A stretch of DNA of 64,000 nt, from the NCBI GenBank assembly GCA_902781515.1, contig CACZJU010000003.1, forward strand, positions 1 to 64,000, read 5' to 3'. The position numbers and the translations under genes are program-made. Shown piece by piece: positions 35,936 to 43,271 of the stretch. This DNA is from an uncultured Bacteroidales bacterium (GTDB lineage Bacteria; Bacteroidota; Bacteroidia; Bacteroidales; Bacteroidaceae). The notes under the pieces are model-generated. The model saw nothing but the letters and a program-made list of their open reading frames with translations, did not search any database and was not told the DNA's origin. Numbering within the stretch: position 1 is the stretch's first letter; the number at the start of each line of letters is the position of its first letter.

Positions 35936-38701
35936 TTACCGCGCCTTTACACCGTGTTTTTTAAGGTATTCGGAAGGTGTTATTCCCTCCACTTTCCGGA
36001 AGGTAGAAAAGAAGTTCGATTTCTTGAAACCGCACTGTTCGGAAAGGGCTATAATGGTGTAGCGACGATACTCACCAAGGTCGATAAGACGCTTAAACTC
36101 ATCGAGCCGATATCTGTTAATGAAATCGTAATAATTCTCGTTGAGGTACAGATTGAAAACCTGGCTAAGCTTGGGTGCGGAGAGGTGAAGCACATCTGCC
36201 AAATCCTTCATCTTCAAGTCGGCATTGACATACACTTTCTCCCGTTCGATGTATTCTTTCATGCGGGAAACTATGTCGGCACATTCTTCCTCATCGAGTT
36301 TTACTTTTTGGTATTTAGGTGAAATATCCTCCATTTCATCGATTAAAGCCTGTTCCGTAAGTTGGTGTTCCGAGATTACCAAGCGGGTATATTTCCTATA
36401 GCGCCACCATAGCCACGAGGCAACAATAGCAGCTATCAGAAGAATCAACTCTAAGAGTGCCCATAACGACGGATTTACTCTTAGTTGATAGGTTGTTTCT
36501 GTGCCCACAGCCCCCATCAGTCGGACTGTCAGCACATGAGTCCCCAACATCAGGTGACGAACATCGATGGGGACGCCATTGTCTATCTGCTGCCATTCGC
36601 CACCATCCACCCGGTACTCATACAAACGTCCGCGCTGGGAGGCATAGTCCAATAATATGGGTTCTGCCTGAAATGGCTGTGAAACGAAGTTCCAACTGAG
36701 ATTGGCAATACGTTGCTCTGTCAGGATGCTCATCTCGCGCGGCGACAACAGGTCGCTGCCCTTGCGCACAGGATATAGCACCACCTTGTACTGCTGGCTG
36801 GTAAGCCACTTCTGAAAATCCTTCTGCATCGCTGTGAAAAGCCCGTCCGTTGTTGCTACCCACATCCGCTGGTCGGCATCGAGTTTGATGTCGCTAATCT
36901 GAGCACCAAGAACCCCCTCGCCAACTCCTATCTGTATCAGTCCGCTGCCATCGTTATTGATGCGCAACAAACCACGTTCAGAAGCCAATAGCAGATGGCC
37001 CTTGCCGTCATCAACCATACTACGGCTCCATTTGTCGGACAGCATCACGGGCAGCTTTATTTCGCCAAAGTCACTCATGCCGTTGCGAGTATAGAACAAT
37101 TGCGGTCCGTTGCGCATATATATCGTACCGTCGGCACCCAGACAGCCACGCATATTGGGTTCCTCGTTCCAGAAGCCCTCAGGATACTTTGCCGGCACCA
37201 CATCGTGGCTGACCGCACTGTAAAGCGACACGCCCCTGGCACCTGCAAGCCAAGCATTCCCGTCGCGGTCGAAGGTTATATCAATGATGAGGCCACCGAC
37301 AATGTGGGAATTTTGCTCTGAAAAACGACGCGCCTCCCATCCGTCACTATTATCTCCTGATTTTTTGCTTATTATGAAAAGTCCTTCGGAACAGCCCACC
37401 CACAGACAGCTATCGGGGCCTACCGTCATATCGCCCACCGATCGTTTCTCCAAGAGCGAACTGAAAGGCTGATGGCTCAGCGTCTGCCTGTCGGCATCCA
37501 GCACACGCACACCACCGTCATACATACCTATATAATATTGTCCCTGCCACCATACGATATTGTTCACGATGTGCCCCCCCAGTTCCTGCGCTGTGAAGAA
37601 TCTCCTGATATGCCGTTCTTCATCGACAAACCACATTCCGTCCTGCAAACCCAATACCATTTGATGGCCCCTGATAAAAAAGCTGCGTACACTCATACCA
37701 AGAGTTGACATTCCATCTGGTTCAAATACCTTGAACAACTGATTGTTGTGCGGCTTATAGGCCAGTCCGCAACGCACCATTCCGAACCAGTTCACACCAT
37801 TTGCATCACGATAGAAACTATAGAGAGCATTCGTGGGCAACTGTCCCGAACCCATATTATAGCTTTCTACTACATTTTCAGTCTGAGGGTCAACGAGAAA
37901 AGCCCCAGTACCGTCGGTGGCTACGCACACATATCCGTCAGCACTCAGGCTGACCGCCGTCACTTGCTGTCCGATATCCTCCTGATGACGTATCTCTCCA
38001 GTCGCAGGCTCATAGACATACAAGCCTCCTCCACGTGTGCCAATGAAAAACTTATCATTGTAAATAGCGAACTGCGAAAGAGGCTGTTTGCCACCCATCG
38101 CCTTGATAAGATCGTAGGTCTTGATGCGTCCCGTCTTTAGGTCTATGCAACCTAGGTCGTGACGTCTTAAAAACCATATACGGCCTTTCGCATCCTTCCT
38201 GTATTGGCGTACCACATTATCCAGTCCCTGACGGCTGGCTCCAATGTCGCGATGATGCAGTTTACGTCCGTCCCAATACTGCAAGCCTTGCTCACTACCT
38301 ATATAAACGGTATCTCCAACGGCCATCAGCGAGAATGGGTGTTCCACCTCTGGCAGGATGTGTTCAAAACCGACTGTGGCAAGTTTCAACTTGTATAGTC
38401 CCTGTTCGGTAGCAGCATACACCGAAGCGTCGTGCGTTTCACACAGGTCATATATTTCCATCATATGACCTCTGCTGTTCAGAATGCGGTAATTCTGCAA
38501 GTTCTTGCCGTCGAAGATGGTAACACCGCTACTGGTTGCAATCCACACAATACCATTGTGGTCGGTCATGATGCTGCGTACTGTCTCGCCAGCCAGTCCG
38601 TCGGCTAAAGACAGGTTTACGAAAGTCTCTTCTTCGATAGCAGTAGCCTTCGAAAAGGGCGTTAGCAGGACTATGAAAAGATATAAAAAGTACCACTTCA
38701 T
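35936..38701 (-). CDS. Membrane-tethered AraC-type regulator with beta-propeller sensor, no kinase domain
   Basis: 921 residues. A signal peptide precedes repeated propeller blades of the Reg_prop type in the periplasm (SIMTDHNGIVWIATSSGVTIF, SFYRDANGVNWFGMVRCGL, DIKLDADQRMWVATTDGLF), then a Y_Y_Y domain ending EYRVDGGEWQQI and TVRLMGAV, one membrane helix at about 752-770 (LLELILLIAAIVASWLWW), and a cytoplasmic AraC HTH domain at about 815-915 (LHLSAPKLSQVFN, then SEQCGFKKSNFFSTFRKVEG). The layout is that of hybrid two-component systems but the histidine-kinase, ATPase and receiver domains are absent. It therefore probably couples sugar binding directly to DNA binding. Target operon unknown; the nearest are its downstream sigma gene and glycan genes. 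Confidence 0.9.
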   Translation of the reverse strand: MKWYFLYLFIVLLTPFSKATAIEEETFVNLSLADGLAGETVRSIMTDHNGIVWIATSSGVTIFDGKNLQNYRILNSRGHMMEIYDLCETHDASVYAATEQGLYKLKLATVGFEHILPEVEHPFSLMAVGDTVYIGSEQGLQYWDGRKLHHRDIGASRQGLDNVVRQYRKDAKGRIWFLRRHDLGCIDLKTGRIKTYDLIKAMGGKQPLSQFAIYNDKFFIGTRGGGLYVYEPATGEIRHQEDIGQQVTAVSLSADGYVCVATDGTGAFLVDPQTENVVESYNMGSGQLPTNALYSFYRDANGVNWFGMVRCGLAYKPHNNQLFKVFEPDGMSTLGMSVRSFFIRGHQMVLGLQDGMWFVDEERHIRRFFTAQELGGHIVNNIVWWQGQYYIGMYDGGVRVLDADRQTLSHQPFSSLLEKRSVGDMTVGPDSCLWVGCSEGLFIISKKSGDNSDGWEARRFSEQNSHIVGGLIIDITFDRDGNAWLAGARGVSLYSAVSHDVVPAKYPEGFWNEEPNMRGCLGADGTIYMRNGPQLFYTRNGMSDFGEIKLPVMLSDKWSRSMVDDGKGHLLLASERGLLRINNDGSGLIQIGVGEGVLGAQISDIKLDADQRMWVATTDGLFTAMQKDFQKWLTSQQYKVVLYPVRKGSDLLSPREMSILTEQRIANLSWNFVSQPFQAEPILLDYASQRGRLYEYRVDGGEWQQIDNGVPIDVRHLMLGTHVLTVRLMGAVGTETTYQLRVNPSLWALLELILLIAAIVASWLWWRYRKYTRLVISEHQLTEQALIDEMEDISPKYQKVKLDEEECADIVSRMKEYIEREKVYVNADLKMKDLADVLHLSAPKLSQVFNLYLNENYYDFINRYRLDEFKRLIDLGEYRRYTIIALSEQCGFKKSNFFSTFRKVEGITPSEYLKKHGVKAR

Positions 38702-38999
38702 GTCCGCAAATGTACAAAAAAATATTTAAGGAAGTCTATCTTATCTGTAAAAATATCGTTAAACCAAAATAGCTTCCCATCACGGGAAGCCATTTCGGAC
38801 CTTAAAAACTAACAAAAACTAAATGATAAAACTAACTTTACTAACTAACCTTCATAATATATACGAACATAGAAGGCTATTTACGCAACAAGCGATTTTT
38901 TTTCAAATAAAAAACTAAATATTGTCATAATCATTAAATTATCATTGAATTGAGGCCCCTTTGGCATAGAACTTGTAGTACTTATAAGAAAAGAATAAT
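38702..38999. other. Intergenic region between divergent regulator and unknown gene
   Basis: 298 bp. Contains an inverted repeat (38769-38790) around GCTTCCC-ATCAC-GGGAAGC flanked by ATAG/CCAT, an ACTAACT-rich stretch (38808-38850), and a sigma-54-like box (38961-38977). No gene seen. Confidence 0.45.
38707..38714 (-). promoter_or_regulatory. Possible -7 box of the AraC-type regulator gene
   Basis: Minus-strand TACATTTG fits TAnnTTTG but lies only 5 bp before the ATG, implying a very short leader. No -33 element seen. Confidence 0.25.
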
Positions 39000-40187
39000 A
39001 TGAAATTCAGTACTATTGTTGAACACGACGATTCGGGACTATTGATGGTCCTTGATGCATTGGATGAACTGAGGGAAGACAGGTTCATCGAGGGTATTAG
39101 AAGTAAGCAACGCTCACACTATGAAATCATGCAGATGACGGAATACATAAAGGAGCGTCAGCACAGGATAAACATGGAGGCAAATGCCCTGACAAGGTTT
39201 TCGGAAAATTTCATTCGTCAGTTTGCCACCGACAACAACAGATGTTTCAACACTGCGGAGAAAATGTTCGGTAAGATTCGCAGCACGATTGCCGGACTGA
39301 AGGAGGTGTTCCGACAAATGACACCCACCGACCGCAAACAGTTGCCAATGGGTATGGACAATCCGTCCGTATTCGAAAAATCTCCGTTGGGCAATGACAA
39401 CTTTACACCTGATTTCTTTGGTCTGGATTCGTTCCCACAGGAAGTACGCGATTTGTACAATGCCATTGAGACTATGTTCGCCTCTTCGTCTTCCATACTG
39501 GCACTTTGTCATTTGATGATTGAAGAAGAGGCTAAAACACGCAACGACGTGGTGCTCCTTCGTCAGATATACAGGGACAGTTGCGATGAGCTCCTGGGTG
39601 CCGTGAGAGCCGCATCTGTGTTCATATCTCCAGAACATGAAATACCCATAAACGAACTGGAAGAGCGCAGGAAGAAAGTTGGTTCCGACGACGATGAGAA
39701 GTTCCTGCGCGAAGGTTATCATAGCGTGAACAAGCAGGTGATGACACAGTATCTGGTTATCAAGACCATCCGCGAGGCTCGCAATAACGGCCTTACCGAG
39801 AAGGAGGCTTACTTCTGGCGTGGCAATCGCGAGAAGGCACTGAAGGTAAGGTACGTTGTGGAGCATTTCGACGAGATACCTGAAGTCGAGGGGCAGCAGG
39901 GGAGCCTCAACTCCAACACCTTGGTTGAGTTCCTGAAATGGTGCGAAGTTCCTGAAAGTCAGGAAATACAACTATATAAACAATACTTTGTGCCCAATTA
40001 TATGGCAAAGGGGAAACTCAAGCCGCTAGGTTGGAGCACCCTTAGCGCAAAGCGCAAGGAGTTGAAGGAAACGTTCAGGTTGACTGATAGTGATTTGGCT
40101 CAAAGCTTTAGTGAAGTCATATCACCTCTCTTCTCCCCCAAAAATGAAGACCGCACACAAGACGGATTTATAGAGAAAAGTGCGTAA
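39000..40187 (+). CDS. Unknown protein, helical, 395 residues
   Basis: 395 residues, no signal peptide, no membrane segment. Mostly helical. Segments with many charged residues include ELREDRFIEGIRSKQRSHYE and EEERRKKVGSDDDEKFLRE-like stretches. A possible C-terminal motif is FLKWCEVPESQEI, then YKQYFVPNYMAKGKLKP. It contains the sequence YFWRGNREKALK. I do not recognise a family; some resemblance to RteC-like regulators (short F-W-R-G) is too weak to use. Single gene between the divergent regulator and the HU-like gene, with a strong terminator 57 bp after its stop. Confidence 0.75.
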   Translation: MKFSTIVEHDDSGLLMVLDALDELREDRFIEGIRSKQRSHYEIMQMTEYIKERQHRINMEANALTRFSENFIRQFATDNNRCFNTAEKMFGKIRSTIAGLKEVFRQMTPTDRKQLPMGMDNPSVFEKSPLGNDNFTPDFFGLDSFPQEVRDLYNAIETMFASSSSILALCHLMIEEEAKTRNDVVLLRQIYRDSCDELLGAVRAASVFISPEHEIPINELEERRKKVGSDDDEKFLREGYHSVNKQVMTQYLVIKTIREARNNGLTEKEAYFWRGNREKALKVRYVVEHFDEIPEVEGQQGSLNSNTLVEFLKWCEVPESQEIQLYKQYFVPNYMAKGKLKPLGWSTLSAKRKELKETFRLTDSDLAQSFSEVISPLFSPKNEDRTQDGFIEKSA

Positions 40188-40461
40188 GTGAGGTCCATTT
40201 CTCGATAAATCTTTAGAATCAACAAAACTTTTTTTCAGACTTTTGGATGGATTCCATAGGGATTCATCCATTTTTTTGTTCCAAAAGTCATAGTTAATGT
40301 TACGGATATAACCGATTTTCGTAACCTTGGCTTATATGTATACCAAATGTCTGCAACGAAGCATTCCGAAGTTGACTTGTTCCGTTCCGATACAGCCCTT
40401 ACCTCTTTCGTTATTCGTTCTAAATCAACAACTTAGCATTATATATCAAATTCCTAAAACC
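40188..40461. other. Intergenic, no gene seen apart from a terminator
   Basis: About 274 bp after the unknown gene. The terminator is at 40244-40277. The rest (40278-40461) shows no ORF of note and no clear structure. Confidence 0.5.
40244..40277 (+). terminator. Rho-independent terminator of the unknown 395-residue gene
   Basis: A 12-bp stem with wobble pairs (40244-40255 with 40259-40270), a 3-nt loop and seven T residues after it. Confidence 0.85.
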
Positions 40462-40493
40462 TTTGGCGGTATCTCAACATTGCCATAACTTTG
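40462..40493 (+). promoter_or_regulatory. Promoter of the HU-like gene
   Basis: TTTG at 40462-40465, 20-bp gap, TAACTTTG at 40486-40493. It starts about 215 bp before the ATG, so the transcript should have a long leader. Confidence 0.75.
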
Positions 40494-40499
40494 CATCAG

Positions 40500-40714
40500 A
40501 AATCCAAACGACGAGGGTTGCGCATCCCTCGGGCAGCGGTTTAGCAACTTGTGACGACTGGTAAGCGAACACCGCAACGGAGGTTCTAGAACCTATGACG
40601 ATAGGTTATTATTATCTCCGGCCATAGGTTAATATTATCTATGACGATAGGTTATTATTACCTATTTGGGAGGGTTCTAAAACTAAGTATTAATAATTAA
40701 AAGATGTATTTATT
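40500..40714 (+). promoter_or_regulatory. Structured leader with palindromes and three tandem motifs
   Basis: Predicted 5' UTR of the HU-like gene. Stems seen: CGAGGG/CCCTCG (40512-40531), GCGGT/ACCGC (40536-40575), CGGAG/CTCCG (40578-40620). A perfect 14-bp palindrome around TCTAGA (40581-40594) overlaps AACCTAT-GACG-ATAGGTT (40590-40607). A motif of the form TATGACGATAGGTTATTATTA occurs at 40594 and 40640, with a shorter version near 40621. Could be a protein-binding leader or operator for autoregulation, or a regulatory RNA. Confidence 0.55.
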
Positions 40715-41215
40715 ATGATTGATTATTCATTAGGGGCTAGAAGCAGTAACCCCGTCGAAAAAAACAGTGAGAAGAAGGTCTATGCCTACGCACAGGCAAG
40801 ACAAGTGATTGACATTATGAAGTTGGCCAAGCACATCCAGATGCACGGCTCACCATTCACCCGCGACATCATCGTGGCAGTACTTACAAAGGCTGTCGAC
40901 TGTGTCCGTGAGGAGCTGCTTGAAGGCAACAAGGTACAACTTGGTGAAATGGGTGCATTCTATTGCACTCTTAGCAGTGAGGGCGTGGATAGCGCAGAAG
41001 ACTTCAACCCATCGGATCACATAACAAGAGTAAATGTACGTTGGGAACGTGGAGCCGAATTCGATAATCTGAAAAGTGATGCCGAATTTAACTATGTTAC
41101 CACTCGCGAGCAGCAGGCTAAGGCCAAGAAGGAGGAGAAGGCGGCCATCAATGCCGAGCTTGGTATCACCGAGGGTGGCGACGGCGACGGCGATGGTGAT
41201 GACCAGACTGAGTGA
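40715..41215 (+). CDS. HU-like DNA-binding protein
   Basis: 166 residues. The HU/IHF fold is recognisable in the central part: AKHIQMHGSPFTRDIIVAVLTKAVDCVREEL, then the LGEMGAFYCTLSSEG turn (the HU V-x-L-x-x-x-G-x-F pattern), then NVRWERGAEFDN. The N-terminal 40 residues and the acidic C-terminus (GGDGDGDGDDQTE) are extensions, as in the Bacteroidota HU-like (HU-HIG type) group. Binds DNA without strong sequence preference in relatives. Its 215-nt leader with palindromes suggests autoregulation. A 39-residue ORF follows at 41312. Confidence 0.85.
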   Translation: MIDYSLGARSSNPVEKNSEKKVYAYAQARQVIDIMKLAKHIQMHGSPFTRDIIVAVLTKAVDCVREELLEGNKVQLGEMGAFYCTLSSEGVDSAEDFNPSDHITRVNVRWERGAEFDNLKSDAEFNYVTTREQQAKAKKEEKAAINAELGITEGGDGDGDGDDQTE

Positions 41216-41229
41216 AAGCCTACCCCCTT

Positions 41230-41248
41230 CCCCTCCCGAGAGGAGGGG
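41230..41248. repeat. GC-rich palindrome CCCCTCC/GGAGGGG
   Basis: Perfect 7-bp arms with a 5-nt spacer, 15 bp after the HU-like stop. Similar GC-rich palindromes occur inside genes at 42015-42047 and 51502-51534. Confidence 0.6.
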
Positions 41249-41270
41249 GGACTTTAAACTCCACAACTGA

Positions 41271-41298
41271 CTCTAAACTCTAAACGTTAAACTCTAAA
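41271..41298. repeat. 7-bp micro-tandem repeat (CTCTAAA type)
   Basis: Units CTCTAAA, CTCTAAA, CGTTAAA, CTCTAAA just upstream of the 39-residue ORF. Confidence 0.8.
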
Positions 41299-41311
41299 CT
41301 TTACAAATGTC

Positions 41312-41431
41312 ATGAAACCAGAAGCAAAGAAACAATTGATTAAGTTCTTGTGGAAACTGGCGACCGCCATCATAGCCGCATTCGGCGGCGCAGGAGCAGT
41401 GCAGGCCAGCACAGCCTTCGGCCTCCTTTAG
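41312..41431 (+). CDS. Small hydrophobic protein, possibly smalltalk family
   Basis: 39 residues: a basic start MKPEAKKQLIKFLWKL, then ATAIIAAFGGAGAVQAST and the end AFGLL. Its place right after an HU-like gene and its size and K-rich, then hydrophobic layout match the tiny smalltalk proteins annotated in Prevotella-like genomes. Function unknown. ATG 41312 is the only good start. It could be a small membrane peptide. An 8-bp repeat and a strong terminator follow. Confidence 0.6.
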   Translation: MKPEAKKQLIKFLWKLATAIIAAFGGAGAVQASTAFGLL

Positions 41432-41433
41432 AA

Positions 41434-41465
41434 AATGAAAGAATGAAGGAATGAAAGAATGAAAA
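41434..41465. repeat. 8-bp micro-tandem repeat (AATGAAAG x4)
   Basis: AATGAAAG, AATGAAGG, AATGAAAG, AATGAAAA, immediately after the 39-residue ORF. Confidence 0.8.
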
Positions 41466-41499
41466 AGCTCCCGGCACCAAAGGTGGTGCGGGGAGCTTT
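41464..41499. terminator. Bidirectional terminator between the small ORF and the GH127-like gene
   Basis: Long near-perfect hairpin centred on CACC-AAA-GGTG with AAAGCTCC/GGAGCTTT at its base. Serves the two convergent genes. Confidence 0.85.
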
Positions 41500-41515
41500 G
41501 CTTTTGCAATAAAAA

Positions 41516-43267
41516 TTACTTCTTCCAATAGACGACGTAACGACAATGCTGCATATTGTAAAAAGGCTCAAGGGGGAGAGAACCAATTGGCACATCAGGA
41601 TGTTTGCCGTAGTCGAAGGTGTAGTAATCGTTATACTTCTTGGGGTCGCTAAAAGGGTTATCTACCTTTCCGAGTCGTCCTGCCATCACGATAGGACCAC
41701 GCAAAAGGGCAACATGAGCGGGATCGTCTTTCGTAGGTTCTTCACGGAGTGTCATCCCAAACTCGACTTCTACATGCTTGGCGTTCTTTACCAATACATA
41801 GCCATCTTTGTCCGCTTTTACCTTACGACCGTTAATCTTCATATATGTAGCCCAGTAGGGATAACGAATTTTGAGGGTTAATGGTTCAGGGTTCATGGTT
41901 AATGGTTTTACCGTGAGGGTGGTCTTGTTACTTTCTGGGAATGTAGTCTCCTGACGGACAATAGTGCCATCCCAGTTTAATTCGGATGGGATGAAGAGAT
42001 TGACATAAAGAGGGCCTCTCCCCCCGCCCTCCCCCATAGGGAGGGAGCTTTTGAAATAGATGCTTGACTGGTATTTGGCATGACTCTCAAAGCCACTGCC
42101 CACGCAACACCAGAAACTGCTGTCGCGGGTAGAGTAAAGTCGGTATCCACCTGTCATTAAGGGTGTAAAGTAGCATACCATCGAGGTAAGGGTATCCTGC
42201 TGCCCCAGGATGTGGTTATAGAGTGCACGCTCGTAGTAGTCGGCTATTTTGCTATCGGGCTGATAGCAGAACAGACGGTCGGCAAGTTTTAGTAGGTTGT
42301 AGGTGCAGCAGTTCTCACCATCGTAACCTGTTAGGTGTTTCGATTGCGATTCAGGTTTAAACAGGTGTTCCTTGTCAGAGACCTCACCAGTGACAAAGGC
42401 ATGGTCGTTGACTAAAGTCCAAAACAGATTCTCCGCAGCATTGCAACTCGTCTTATCCCCAAACAACTCATAGTTCTTGCATTCACCAAGGAGCTTAGGA
42501 ATAAACGTATTTGCATGATTCGTACCCAAGTCGTTATTGCCGGCCTTCAACGGGTCTATCTTATCATTGTGATAAAAGAAGCGAGCCACCAAAAGATAAC
42601 GTTCATCCTTGGTGATGGCATAGAGGTTGTACATGGCTTCATTGAAACCACCAAATTCATTACGTATCATCCTTACTCGCGTTTCCTCACTGAGTGGCTT
42701 CAGCTTGTTGTACGCCCAATTGCCCATACCTTTGGCAACTTCGAGCGCAGTCTCGTTACCACACATGGTATATTGGTCGAGCAGTCCTTGCAGAATTTTA
42801 TGGAGTGTATAGAAAGGTGCCCATACCGATTTGCCTTGTATATTACGGTCAATAAGTCCCTCGCCGTATGCCGAGAGATAGCCCGTGCCATACTGACGCT
42901 GTACCTCTGCCAGTCCTTGAACGATGGAATCGGCCTTTTCTTTCATCTGCAGATATGCCATTGCAGACAACAAATGGCCCGTCGTATGTCCACGAAGGTC
43001 ACAGTCCATCGACTCCCAACCAGCCAAGTGTTGCATCGTCATATAGCCCCCTTCCTTCGAAGAGAATACGCCTGCCGTATTGCGGAAAGAATGTAATAGC
43101 GAGTTGACGGGTATCGATGCTATCCAAGCCGAGTCGCGTTGCATGTTGCGTTGGAAACGCGATGGCAACAATTTGACATCCTTCAGTGCGAACGGCTGAC
43201 AGATCGTCTGTGCTATAGACGATGTCAGAAGGAAGAAGGAACAGAGAAGAATGAATGGGCGTTTCAT
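41516..43267 (-). CDS. GH127-like glycoside hydrolase (DUF1680, beta-L-arabinofuranosidase type)
   Basis: 583 residues with a Sec signal (MKRPFILLCSFFLLTSSIAQ). The family has an alpha/alpha barrel with a zinc site of three cysteines and a glutamate. Visible: LAGWESMDCDLRGHTTGHLLSA, VWAPFYTLHKILQGLLD, YDGENCCTYNLLKLADRLF (Glu and Cys ligands) and FWCCVGSGFESHAKY (the Cys acting as nucleophile in GH127). Expected to release L-arabinofuranose from arabinan or glycoprotein side chains. Two oddities: a 33-bp GC-rich palindrome encodes SLPMGEGGGRGP (42015-42047), and 7-bp repeats encode KPLTMNPEPLTL (41875-41909). Last gene of a five-gene operon. Confidence 0.9.
   Translation of the reverse strand: MKRPFILLCSFFLLTSSIAQTICQPFALKDVKLLPSRFQRNMQRDSAWIASIPVNSLLHSFRNTAGVFSSKEGGYMTMQHLAGWESMDCDLRGHTTGHLLSAMAYLQMKEKADSIVQGLAEVQRQYGTGYLSAYGEGLIDRNIQGKSVWAPFYTLHKILQGLLDQYTMCGNETALEVAKGMGNWAYNKLKPLSEETRVRMIRNEFGGFNEAMYNLYAITKDERYLLVARFFYHNDKIDPLKAGNNDLGTNHANTFIPKLLGECKNYELFGDKTSCNAAENLFWTLVNDHAFVTGEVSDKEHLFKPESQSKHLTGYDGENCCTYNLLKLADRLFCYQPDSKIADYYERALYNHILGQQDTLTSMVCYFTPLMTGGYRLYSTRDSSFWCCVGSGFESHAKYQSSIYFKSSLPMGEGGGRGPLYVNLFIPSELNWDGTIVRQETTFPESNKTTLTVKPLTMNPEPLTLKIRYPYWATYMKINGRKVKADKDGYVLVKNAKHVEVEFGMTLREEPTKDDPAHVALLRGPIVMAGRLGKVDNPFSDPKKYNDYYTFDYGKHPDVPIGSLPLEPFYNMQHCRYVVYWKK
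41875..41909. repeat. 7-bp micro-tandem repeat in the GH127-like gene
   Basis: Units GGGTTAA, TGGTTCA, GGGTTCA, TGGTTAA, TGGTTTT. In frame, encodes KPLTMNPEPLTL on the minus strand. Confidence 0.8.
42015..42047. repeat. 33-bp GC-rich palindromic insert in the GH127-like gene
   Basis: Reads CCTCTC then a run of C, an ATAG turn and GGGAGGGAG. Close in length and layout to 51502-51534. Encodes the SLPMGEGGGRG segment in frame. Confidence 0.7.
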
Positions 43268-43271
43268 TTCC

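Noticed and set aside
39000-40187. RteC-type conjugative-transposon regulator
   Set aside because: Only a short F-W-R-G stretch is shared; length and remaining sequence do not fit, and no conjugation genes are nearby.
40581-40680. CRISPR-like repeat array
   Set aside because: Only two or three motif copies with short, unequal spacing and no cas genes in the window.
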